A DNA stretch of 5,116 nucleotides from an uncultured Succinatimonas sp. (GCA_900552905.1 USBR01000054.1:1-5116); one strand, 5' to 3'. Positions 1 through 5,116 are shown, counted from the first letter of the stretch. Notes: generated from the letters alone by a model not told the origin. Numbers and translations: made by a program.

Positions 1-114
1 GAGCAAAAAAAAGGGTAAGAGTAGGGATAAAATACTAATGCCGGCTATGCACAAGTCTCGCTAGGGTAGAACCTAGGGGTGGAAAATGCAAGATTAAGCG
101 TAGATATGAGAAAA

Positions 115-217
115 GGAGTAAATGTGGTGCAAGCTAAAATTTGATTTTAGCGCCAGAGCAAAACTCTGTGCCTTAACCCCGAAAGAGGACCTAAGGCACA
201 AAACTAATTATCACTCC
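115..217 (-). ncRNA. Candidate structured RNA or 5' leader, family not recognised
   Basis: Read on the minus strand, 217-211 pairs with 121-115 in a 7-bp closing stem with one G-U wobble. It encloses three hairpins: 200-192 with 175-167 (9 bp, with a further 4-bp CCUC/GGGG stem inside), 168-164 with 158-154 (5 bp, overlapping the previous stem by 2 nt), and 151-144 with 140-133 (8 bp, 3-nt loop). Two positions that pair as G-U on the minus strand would be A-C mismatches on the plus strand, so the minus strand is favoured. A minus-strand extended -10 element lies about 60 nt upstream. Just before the closing stem, CTCC at 227-224 on the minus strand could pair with the GGAG that begins that stem, giving two exclusive folds. 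I could not match this to any riboswitch, tmRNA, 6S, RNase P or SRP RNA that I know. It could be the regulatory leader of a gene left of the window or an independent small RNA. Confidence 0.32.
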
Positions 218-275
218 AAATGGAGATTTTCTTACCGTGTTTTAACAAAGAGCTAATCGCAAAGGGATCATATCT

Positions 276-284
276 ATTATAGCA
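276..284 (-). promoter_or_regulatory. Extended -10 promoter firing leftwards
   Basis: The minus strand reads TGCTATAAT, a perfect TATAAT hexamer with the TGn extension. No good -35 hexamer lies 16-18 nt upstream, which is typical of extended -10 promoters. The predicted start is near 268-269. It sits just past the metG terminator and directs transcription into the hairpin cluster at 115-217, so it would start a new transcript whose gene, if any, is outside the window. Confidence 0.45.
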
Positions 285-334
285 AAATGGCTTAAAAAAG
301 GCTTTTATAGGAAAGGCTCTTGATAAAGAATTGC

Positions 335-371
335 AAAAAATTCAAAACCTTATCAAAAATGACAAGGTTTT
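335..371 (-). terminator. Rho-independent terminator after metG
   Basis: On the minus strand 371-361 pairs with 354-344 in an 11-bp stem with one G-U wobble and a 6-nt loop. It is followed by four U within the stem end, then GAA and six U (340-335). The wobble would be an A-C mismatch on the plus strand, so it fits leftward transcription best and serves metG, whose stop is about 65 nt upstream. The plus-strand copy is followed by five T and might also work in reverse. Confidence 0.6.
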
Positions 372-395
372 TATAAGGTCAAGTTTTGTTTACAC

Positions 396-420
396 CAAGG
401 CCACCTTGAAGGTGGCCTTG
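396..420 (-). terminator. GC-rich stem-loop directly after metG
   Basis: A perfect inverted repeat, CAAGGCCACC with GGTGGCCTTG around a 5-nt TTGAA loop, begins 17 nt past the metG stop. No U-tract follows it on either strand, so on its own it is a poor Rho-independent terminator. It may protect the mRNA 3' end or act together with the U-tailed hairpin at 335-371. Confidence 0.45.
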
Positions 421-436
421 TATAAAAGTTTAATTA

Positions 437-2485
437 TTAGTGGACGCGATCGCCAATCTTAGCACCGTCATCAACACCTAATAAGAATACCTGCTCACCA
501 CCAGGACCTGCGGCGGTAACCATGCCCTCAGATAAACCAAATTTCATCTGACGCGGCTTTAAGTTAGCAACTAAGATAACCTTACGGCCGATAAGGGCAT
601 TAGCATCCTTGTAGGCAGCCTTAATACCGGCAAAGACCTGACGCTTAGCAAAGCCTAAATCTACGGTGAGCTTTAAGAGCTTGCGGGCATCGGGAACTTC
701 GGCAGCCTCAATGATCTGACCTACACGTAGATCGACCTTCATAAAGTCATCGATAGTAATTTCCGGAGCTAAAGGCTCAACTTCAGAGGTGCTCTCTGCT
801 TTAGAGGGAGCTTTAGCGGCAGTCTTATTAGCCTCTTTAAGATCTTCCTTAGAGGCGGCGATCATCTTCTCGATAACCGGCATCTCGATACGGGAGAATA
901 AAGGCTTGAACTTATTGATGCTGTGATCTAATAAAGGCTTCTCAACCTCAGCTAATAAAAGCTCATCGTTTAAGAATTCAGAGGCATTAGCGGCAACCTC
1001 AGGTAAGACGGGCTTTAAGTAGGTAATTAAAGCACGGAAGAGGTTTAAGCCGTCGGTGCAGACTTCATGCAGTTTCTGCTCCTGACCTTCAGTCTTAGCT
1101 AAGACCCACGGAGCTTCCTTGTCGATATAGCGGTTAGCCTCATCGGCAAGAGACATAATGATGCGAATAGCTTCGGCATAATTTAAGGAATCAAAAGCCT
1201 TGATGATATCGGCTTTAACCTCAGCAATACGCTTGATGATATCCTCGTTATAACCCTTAGAGGCAAGCTTACCGTCAAAGCGTTTGGTAATGAAGCCGGC
1301 GGTACGAGAGGCTAAGTTTACAACCTTACCTACGATATCAGAGTTTACCTTAGCGACGAAATCATCTAAGGCTAAGTCTAAATCGACAGCAGAGGAATTC
1401 ATCTTAGAGGCAAAGTAGTAACGTAAGGTCTCAGGCTTTAAGAACTTCAAGAAGGTAGAGGCTTTGATGAAGGTACCCTTAGACTTAGACATCTTAGCGC
1501 CATTAACAGTGACATAACCATGAACGAAGATATGGTTAGGTAAACGTAAGTTAGCGGCGTGTAAGGTAGCCGGCCAGAATAAGGAGTGGAAGTAGAGAAT
1601 ATCCTTACCGATAAAGTGGCTCATTTCAATTTGAGAATCAGGCTTGATGAAATCCTCAAAGTTTAAGTTGTGAGCATCGCAGTAATTCTTTAAGGATGCA
1701 AAGTAACCGATAGGAGCATCCATCCATACATAGAAGTATTTATCTTCAGTGCCTGGGATCTTAAAGCCAAAGTAAGGCGCATCACGGGAGATATCCCACG
1801 GCTTTAAGCCCTGAGTGAACCACTCCTCAAGCTTATTGGCCATCTCAGTGGGGATAGCACCGCGATTGCGGATGAAGTCATGTAAGAAATCGCCAGCTTT
1901 TGGAAGATCAAAGAAGTAGTGTAAGGACTCCTTTAAGATAGGGGTGGCACCAGAGACGGTGGAATAGGCATCTTTGAGATCGGTTGGATTGTAGGTAGCA
2001 CCGCAAACCTCGCAGTTATCGCCATACTGATCTTTAGCTCCGCACTTAGGACAAGTTCCTTTAACAAAGCGATCGGGTAAGAACATATTCTTTTGCGGAT
2101 CGAAAAGCTGAGAGATCTTCTTGGTGATGATAAAGCCACTTTCAAAGGCTTTTTCATACATCATAGAGGAGATTTCCTGATTTTCAGGAGAGTGGGTACG
2201 ATAATAATTGTCGTACTCAACTAAGAAGCCTTTTAAATCAGCATAATGAGACTCCCAGGCCTTATTGATCATTTCCTCAGGGGTAATGCCTAATTGGGCG
2301 GCCTTAATCATGACCGGGGTTCCGTGGCAATCATCACCACAGACATAGACCACTTTATTGCCTAAGGCTCTTTGGAAACGGACATAAATATCGGACTGGA
2401 TATGCTCTAACATATGACCTAAATGTACCGGGCCATTGGCATAAGGCAGGGCATTGGTCACGAGCATGGTTTTAGTTTCGCTCAT
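437..2485 (-). CDS. metG: Methionine--tRNA ligase (MetRS)
   Basis: Cytoplasmic class I synthetase that activates methionine with ATP and charges tRNA-Met and initiator tRNA. The 682 residues match the E. coli enzyme (about 677) end to end from recall. The catalytic Rossmann fold carries the HIGH-type motif HLGH at 21-24 and KMSKS at 331-335. A zinc knuckle sits between them with C145, C148, C158 and C161. The methionine-pocket WMDAPIGY is at 254-261. The anticodon-binding helical domain follows, with N390, R394, P459 and W460 corresponding to the known anticodon-reading residues. A Lys/Ala/Ser/Glu-rich linker at about 541-573 leads to the C-terminal OB-fold tRNA-binding domain (about 575-682), which normally supports dimerisation. 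The ATG is preceded by AGAGG at 8 nt spacing. It lies 105 bp downstream of eamA on the same strand, with a possible own promoter, and is followed by two stem-loops. All catalytic motifs are intact. Confidence 0.98.
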   Translation of the reverse strand: MSETKTMLVTNALPYANGPVHLGHMLEHIQSDIYVRFQRALGNKVVYVCGDDCHGTPVMIKAAQLGITPEEMINKAWESHYADLKGFLVEYDNYYRTHSPENQEISSMMYEKAFESGFIITKKISQLFDPQKNMFLPDRFVKGTCPKCGAKDQYGDNCEVCGATYNPTDLKDAYSTVSGATPILKESLHYFFDLPKAGDFLHDFIRNRGAIPTEMANKLEEWFTQGLKPWDISRDAPYFGFKIPGTEDKYFYVWMDAPIGYFASLKNYCDAHNLNFEDFIKPDSQIEMSHFIGKDILYFHSLFWPATLHAANLRLPNHIFVHGYVTVNGAKMSKSKGTFIKASTFLKFLKPETLRYYFASKMNSSAVDLDLALDDFVAKVNSDIVGKVVNLASRTAGFITKRFDGKLASKGYNEDIIKRIAEVKADIIKAFDSLNYAEAIRIIMSLADEANRYIDKEAPWVLAKTEGQEQKLHEVCTDGLNLFRALITYLKPVLPEVAANASEFLNDELLLAEVEKPLLDHSINKFKPLFSRIEMPVIEKMIAASKEDLKEANKTAAKAPSKAESTSEVEPLAPEITIDDFMKVDLRVGQIIEAAEVPDARKLLKLTVDLGFAKRQVFAGIKAAYKDANALIGRKVILVANLKPRQMKFGLSEGMVTAAGPGGEQVFLLGVDDGAKIGDRVH

Positions 2486-2517
2486 TATTTAAACCTCTGA
2501 TTAAAAATTTGATCGCT

Positions 2518-2523
2518 ATTTTA
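2518..2523 (-). promoter_or_regulatory. Possible -10 element for metG
   Basis: The minus strand reads TAAAAT 32 nt before the metG start codon. The hexamer 17 nt upstream, TTTTAG, is a poor -35. The call rests mainly on the -10 match, on position, and on the need for a constitutive promoter for metG. The large inverted repeat at 2528-2583 covers the presumed -35 region. Confidence 0.25.
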
Positions 2524-2527
2524 CACT

Positions 2528-2583
2528 GCAATGCCGCAAGCTAAAAGAAAAAAGCGCTAGCTGACAGACAAATGCGGCATTGC
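2528..2583 (-). repeat. Long inverted repeat between eamA and metG
   Basis: An 11-bp perfect inverted repeat, GCAATGCCGCA at 2528-2538 and TGCGGCATTGC at 2573-2583, encloses 34 nt. Inside it AGCTA (2539-2543) pairs with TAGCT (2558-2562), so one arm is a continuous 16 nt and the other carries a 10-nt bulge. It starts 8 nt beyond the eamA stop. The inner loop on the minus strand contains TTTTTTCTTTT, but the T-run lies within the hairpin rather than after it, so this is not a standard terminator. It could end the eamA message, stabilise its 3' end, or be an operator or dispersed palindromic repeat next to the metG promoter. Confidence 0.6.
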
Positions 2584-2590
2584 TTGAAGA

Positions 2591-3478
2591 TTATTTCGCT
2601 TTTTTTGATGGCAATTGGGCGATGATGACGGCGACAAACATCAAAATTGCACCGATTACTTCCTTAGTACTCATGCTCTCATCTAAAAGCAGGACGGCAA
2701 AGATGGCGCCCATGACCGATTCAAGCGACATGATAAGGGATGCAATGGAGGAATTGATGCCTCTTTGGCCTATGACTTGTAAGGTATAGGCAATGCCGTT
2801 TGACATAATGCCGGTATAGATAAAGGCTGGGGCGGCTAGCATAAAAGCCTCATAGGAAGGAACGCCGGTAATCAACATCATGATAAGGCCTAAAAATGAG
2901 GCCACAAAGAATTGACCGCAGGAGAGCAAGACGCCGTCGACATAATTTACATAATGCGAGATCACCATAATGTGAAAGGCAAAGCACATAGCGCCAATTA
3001 AAACTAAGAAATCGCCCATCTGCAAGATAAAGGAGCCCTTCATACACAGAAGGTAGAGACCTACGACCGAGACGAGGAGGGCTACAATGATCTTAGGTTG
3101 GATCTTACTGCCTAAAGCTAAACCTATAAATGGCACAAAGATGATATATAAAGCGGTGACAAAACTTGCTTTATTGACATCGGTATAGACAAGTCCAAAT
3201 TGCTGAAAAGATTCGGCAGTGATAAGACAGATACCGCAGGCAATGGAACCGACAATGAATTTTCTGGGCTTTGATGGGCGCAACATGGGCTTATTTTTAT
3301 ATTTCATATTTTTTAAGACCAGAATAACTGGAATTAAAAATAAGCCACCGATAAAGGTACGTAAAAAGGTAAAGGCAAAGGAGCTGATATGGTCCATACC
3401 CAATTTTTGACCGATAAAGCCCGTACCCCAGATTGTTGCGGTGAGCAACAAAATAAAATATTGTCTAAGTTCAAACAT
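2591..3478 (-). CDS. DMT-superfamily (EamA) inner-membrane transporter
   Basis: A 295-residue very hydrophobic protein with about ten predicted membrane segments by eye (near 6-24, 33-56, 73-90, 104-122, 129-146, 152-172, 183-204, 212-230, 246-265, 272-289) and a short Lys-rich C-terminus. This is the usual length and the two-repeat layout of EamA transporters: repeat one about 6-145, repeat two about 154-289. The IWGTGFIGQKLG start and the ASLIMSLESVMGAIFAVLLLDE segment near 246-267 are characteristic of the family. Members export or import small metabolites such as amino acids, and the substrate here cannot be read from sequence. The ATG has no clear Shine-Dalgarno sequence (it is preceded by AATCTTTTTAA) and lies 12 nt after the bof stop, so it probably depends on translational coupling or weak initiation within a bof-eamA transcript. 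Confidence 0.9.
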   Translation of the reverse strand: MFELRQYFILLLTATIWGTGFIGQKLGMDHISSFAFTFLRTFIGGLFLIPVILVLKNMKYKNKPMLRPSKPRKFIVGSIACGICLITAESFQQFGLVYTDVNKASFVTALYIIFVPFIGLALGSKIQPKIIVALLVSVVGLYLLCMKGSFILQMGDFLVLIGAMCFAFHIMVISHYVNYVDGVLLSCGQFFVASFLGLIMMLITGVPSYEAFMLAAPAFIYTGIMSNGIAYTLQVIGQRGINSSIASLIMSLESVMGAIFAVLLLDESMSTKEVIGAILMFVAVIIAQLPSKKAK

Positions 3479-3490
3479 TTAAAAAGATTT

Positions 3491-3856
3491 TTATGTATGA
3501 GGCGAGATGACCAGTGCATGAAGTACTTTATTATTTTGGCGCTCAATAATCTGCCCCCACAGGTAGTACTCGTAGTTTAAGGTTAGATCTTCAGGAATAA
3601 TACCGCCGGCAAAATACACTATGATCTTATTGCCCTTGTCATCACTAAATTTATAGTTTTCTCTATCGATGATTTCGACAAAGCTACCGCAGAGGAGCAC
3701 ATAATCGAGCTCCTTGGCATTTTCTAAAACCCCTTTCACAGAATTAGGCGGATTAGGCTTCTTAAACTCCAGATCAAAGCCTGAAGCCGGAGCCGCCTCT
3801 GTCTGCAAAGAGGCCATAAATAGTGGCAGACTGAGTAAAAGCGCTAAATATTTCAT
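3491..3856 (-). CDS. Secreted BOF-family (YgiW/YdeI-like) protein
   Basis: A 121-residue small protein with an N-terminal signal peptide: MKYLALLLSLPLFMASL, then a likely signal peptidase I site around TEAAPA at 19-24. The mature part (about 38-118) resembles the bacterial OB-fold (BOF) family of E. coli YgiW and YdeI from recall: the NSVKGVLENAKEL start, a V-L-x-G-x-F-V-E-I strand, N-Y-K-F-x-D-x-x-G, and W-G-Q-I-I-E near the end. These periplasmic proteins are linked to stress tolerance, but their molecular role is poorly known. Usual length is about 110-130, so it is complete. No Shine-Dalgarno sequence precedes the ATG (it reads AAATAAACCT). An extended -10 sits so close that the message may be leaderless. 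It is the first gene of the pair with the transporter. Family assignment rests on a short, divergent domain and is less sure than that of its neighbours. Confidence 0.78.
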   Translation of the reverse strand: MKYLALLLSLPLFMASLQTEAAPASGFDLEFKKPNPPNSVKGVLENAKELDYVLLCGSFVEIIDRENYKFSDDKGNKIIVYFAGGIIPEDLTLNYEYYLWGQIIERQNNKVLHALVISPHT

Positions 3857-3862
3857 AGGTTT

Positions 3863-3871
3863 ATTTTAGCA
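3863..3871 (-). promoter_or_regulatory. Extended -10 element abutting the bof start
   Basis: The minus strand reads TGCTAAAAT, a TGn extension plus a five-of-six -10 hexamer. It ends 6 nt before the ATG, so the expected transcription start falls on or next to the A of the ATG. Upstream is a run of seven T and a weak -35 (TTCCTA at 17 nt spacing). Confidence 0.38.
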
Positions 3872-3954
3872 CAGAGAAAAAAATTTAGGAAAATGCTTAA
3901 AAATGCGCTTGAGTTCACAATTATGCAAATAAGTTACATTTATCTTTTGTATAT

Positions 3955-3970
3955 TGTGATTAAGTTCATG
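3955..3970. promoter_or_regulatory. CRP-like binding site
   Basis: The sequence TGTGA-N6-TCATG matches one half of the CRP consensus TGTGA-N6-TCACA perfectly and the other at three of five bases. Over the 22-bp consensus 15 positions agree, including the flanking TTT. It is about 105-125 bp from both presumed start sites, farther than classical activation positions. A chance match in AT-rich DNA is possible. Confidence 0.28.
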
Positions 3971-3989
3971 TTTTTACTCAAAATCTCCT

Positions 3990-4020
3990 GTAAACGCAAA
4001 CTAAACCGTTTGCGATTTAC
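3990..4020. repeat. Imperfect palindrome in divergent promoter region
   Basis: GTAAA-CGCAAAC (3990-4001) faces GTTTGCG-A-TTTAC (4008-4020) around a 6-nt TAAACC spacer. That is 12 complementary pairs with a single bulged A at 4015. It lies upstream of both promoters rather than at a transcript end, so an operator for a dimeric regulator is more likely than a terminator. No regulator gene is present to pair with it. Confidence 0.55.
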
Positions 4021-4074
4021 ATAAATAAAATGTGAAAAATTCGCATAAAACCGCTATTTTTATACAAAATTCGC

Positions 4075-4080
4075 TATAAT
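4075..4080 (+). promoter_or_regulatory. -10 element for the rmlD-like gene
   Basis: A perfect TATAAT lies 127 nt before the start codon, in very AT-rich surroundings. No convincing -35 hexamer is found at 16-18 nt; the region upstream is A/T tracts that could act as an UP element or need an activator. It predicts a start near 4087 and a 5' leader of about 120 nt. Confidence 0.45.
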
Positions 4081-4146
4081 GTAAACGTTGAGGATTTTTG
4101 AGAACGTAGCTTTTCAAGATCTTTTAATGTGTGTGTTCTATATAAA

Positions 4147-4174
4147 AATATCCAGGGCTTAGGCCTTGGATATT
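4147..4174 (+). promoter_or_regulatory. Strong hairpin in the rmlD leader
   Basis: AATATCCAGGGC (4147-4158) pairs over 12 bp with GCCTTGGATATT (4163-4174), one G-U wobble, around a 4-nt TTAG loop. The wobble is an A-C mismatch on the minus strand, so it fits plus-strand RNA. No U-tract follows on the plus strand, so it is not a standard terminator. It ends 22 nt before the Shine-Dalgarno sequence. Confidence 0.5.
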
Positions 4175-4207
4175 ATGAAGGCCAGCTATATCAATCAGGA
4201 GTTTTTT

Positions 4208-5032
4208 ATGAAGGTTTTAGTTACCGGTGCTGAGGGTTTGTTAGGTCGTGACGTTTGTAAAGTCTTTTCACAGCAAGGCTATGCTGTAAAGCCTTTTTCC
4301 CATGCCGCATTGGACATAACTTCAGTTGAAAATGTAACTCGCGTTTTAAACGAGGAAAAGCCTGAGGTCGTCATTCACTGTGCAGCCTATACCAATGTCG
4401 ATGCTGCCGAGAATGATTTTGAAACTGCTTGCCGTGTCAACGAAAAGGGCACTCAAAATGTAGCTTCTTGGTGTGCAGAAAATGATGCCACCTTGGTCTA
4501 TATCTCTACTGATTATGTCTTCTACGGTGGCTTAGAGCGTGCTTATAAGCCTGAGGATACCACTAATCCTATCAATAAATTCGGTGAGTCTAAGCGTTTA
4601 GGCGAGGAAGTCGTCAAGCGTACTTGCAAGAAGTACTATATCGTCAGAACCTCTTGGTTATATGGTGATAAGCCGCATAACTTTGTAACCGATCTGATCG
4701 CAGCTTCTCATAATGCACAGCTTCAGGTCGTTGACGATCAGAAGGGCTGCCCGACTTGGACTTGCGATGTTGCCTTAGCCCTCATCAAGATCTTAAAGGA
4801 AAAACCTTTTGGTATTTATCATGCTTGCAATAGCGGTGCTACCACTTGGTACGGTTTAGCCGTGAAGCTCTATGATTTATTAGGGGTTAAGTTAAACTTA
4901 AAGCCGTGCACGTCCGATCTCTTACGCAACCGTGTTGCTAAGCGTCCGGTACAGAGCGTTTTAGATAACGGTGGTTTATGCCGTCCTTGGGAAGAGGCTT
5001 TAGCTGACTTTGTTAATACTTTAAAGCACTAA
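4208..5032 (+). CDS. rfbD: RmlD-family dTDP-4-dehydrorhamnose reductase homologue
   Basis: A 274-residue extended short-chain dehydrogenase; RmlD normally makes dTDP-L-rhamnose with NAD(P)H, the last step of the pathway supplying surface polysaccharides. Visible motifs are the nucleotide-binding TGAEGLLG at 6-13, HCAAYTNVDAAE at 57-68, STDYVF at 100-105 with catalytic Thr101, RTSWLY at 147-152, and DQKGCPT at 177-183, the order and length expected for RmlD. The catalytic YxxxK motif is changed: it reads F125-G-E-S-K129, so the proton-donor Tyr is Phe (codon TTC at 4580-4582), and the usual STDYVFDG reads STDYVFYG. The start at 4208 is chosen because AGGAG lies 6 nt before it; in-frame ATG at 4175 and TTG at 4166 have no such site. 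No rfbA, rfbB or rfbC is in view. Family membership is firm, but activity and substrate are uncertain. Confidence 0.85.
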   Translation: MKVLVTGAEGLLGRDVCKVFSQQGYAVKPFSHAALDITSVENVTRVLNEEKPEVVIHCAAYTNVDAAENDFETACRVNEKGTQNVASWCAENDATLVYISTDYVFYGGLERAYKPEDTTNPINKFGESKRLGEEVVKRTCKKYYIVRTSWLYGDKPHNFVTDLIAASHNAQLQVVDDQKGCPTWTCDVALALIKILKEKPFGIYHACNSGATTWYGLAVKLYDLLGVKLNLKPCTSDLLRNRVAKRPVQSVLDNGGLCRPWEEALADFVNTLKH

Positions 5033-5049
5033 GTCTAAATCTCTTTAAT

Positions 5050-5083
5050 ATTACCTATCGGCCTCTGGGGGCGGATAGGTAAT
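5050..5083 (+). terminator. Stem-loop after the rmlD-like gene
   Basis: ATTACCTATC (5050-5059) pairs with GATAGGTAAT (5074-5083) over 10 bp. After a G-G mismatch a GC-rich inner stem, GCCT with GGGC, closes a CTGG loop. It starts 17 nt beyond the stop codon. The following sequence is pyrimidine-rich (TCTCTCCTATATTTTC) rather than a clean U-run, so termination may be partial or Rho-assisted. Confidence 0.55.
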
Positions 5084-5116
5084 TCTCTCCTATATTTTCA
5101 AATTTAGGTTCTTCCG

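Larger units (their letters stand above)
1..436. other. Non-coding stretch left of metG
   Basis: No open reading frame of useful length with a ribosome site is visible on either strand. The stretch contains the leftward promoter at 276-284, the hairpin cluster at 115-217, and the two stem-loops after metG at 335-371 and 396-420. A further short hairpin, CTAGG/CCTAG, lies at 61-76, and a run of eight A (eight U on the minus strand) lies at 5-12. That run has no strong stem beside it, so it is not called a terminator. The left part could be the 5' leader of a minus-strand gene that begins outside the window. Confidence 0.6.
3857..4207. other. Divergent intergenic regulatory region
   Basis: About 350 bp of AT-rich DNA lies between the divergent bof and rmlD-like genes, with no coding capacity beyond very short frames. 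It carries a possible CRP-like site (3955-3970), an imperfect palindrome (3990-4020), paired AAATTCGC boxes 30 bp apart (4037-4044 and 4067-4074), two copies of TGTAAACG (3989-3996 and 4080-4087), a TATAAT box (4075-4080), and a strong hairpin in the rmlD leader (4147-4174). Confidence 0.6.

Noticed and set aside
1..16. Run of eight U on the minus strand as a terminator
   Set aside because: No stable GC-rich stem lies directly before it on the minus strand within the window.
61..76. Possible tRNA T-arm (CTAGG hairpin with TTCTAC loop on the minus strand)
   Set aside because: The loop has 6 nt instead of 7, the invariant TTCRA pattern is broken, and no acceptor, D or anticodon arms fit around it.
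1..320. CsrB/RsmZ-type regulatory RNA on the plus strand, from scattered GGA motifs
   Set aside because: About seven GGA triplets in 310 nt is close to chance, and they do not fall consistently in hairpin loops. The pairing pattern favours the minus strand.
1933..2157. Alternative 74-residue minus-strand frame within metG
   Set aside because: It overlaps the conserved zinc-knuckle region of metG in another frame, has low complexity and no ribosome site. It is a shadow frame.
2580..3580. Several 60-70 residue frames on both strands across eamA and the 3' end of bof
   Set aside because: All overlap the membrane-protein gene or the bof 3' end in other frames, lack ribosome sites and show no recognisable domain.
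4102..4116. RfaH ops-like element before a surface-polysaccharide gene
   Set aside because: Only the GTAGC core is shared with GGCGGTAGCGT, which is too little to call.
4166..4207. Longer start for the rmlD-like gene at TTG 4166 or ATG 4175
   Set aside because: Neither has a ribosome site, and 4166 lies inside the leader hairpin. The ATG at 4208 has AGGAG at 6 nt and begins right at the family's conserved MKVLVTG.

Overview
The window is ordinary bacterial chromosome of moderately low GC (my estimate by eye is about 40-43%). It holds four protein genes and several unexplained structured intergenic sequences. MetRS closely follows the E. coli-type MetG layout: one zinc knuckle, KMSKS, and a fused C-terminal tRNA-binding domain. 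A BOF-family periplasmic protein is also present. Together these suggest a gammaproteobacterium, perhaps a low-GC gut or anaerobic lineage such as Succinivibrionaceae. The phylum-level guess is reasonably firm; the family is only inference from recall.

Layout. Positions 1-436 contain no convincing gene. They hold a minus-strand extended -10 promoter (276-284) that would transcribe leftwards into a compact set of hairpins (115-217) closed by a 7-bp stem. This may be a leader or small RNA for something beyond the left edge. Next come two stem-loops that end the metG transcript (335-371 and 396-420). On the minus strand follow metG (437-2485), a 105-bp gap with a long inverted repeat, a DMT/EamA-type membrane transporter (2591-3478), and a small secreted BOF protein (3491-3856). 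The last two are separated by 12 nt and look like one transcript in the order bof, eamA. A divergent regulatory region of about 350 bp (3857-4207) separates them from a plus-strand rmlD/rfbD-like reductase (4208-5032), which is followed by a stem-loop.

How the genes relate. MetG is a housekeeping tRNA-charging enzyme and probably has its own promoter. The bof-eamA pair couples an envelope-stress-type periplasmic protein with a small-molecule exporter or importer of unknown substrate. The rmlD-like gene belongs to nucleotide-sugar metabolism, but no other rhamnose gene is visible. Its catalytic Tyr of the YxxxK motif is replaced by Phe, so its activity is uncertain.

I see no defence system, mobile element, CRISPR array, tRNA or rRNA. 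The points most worth a second look are the left-hand structured RNA candidate, the Phe-for-Tyr change in the RmlD homologue, a possible leaderless start for the bof gene, and three unexplained palindromes or hairpins in the intergenic regions.
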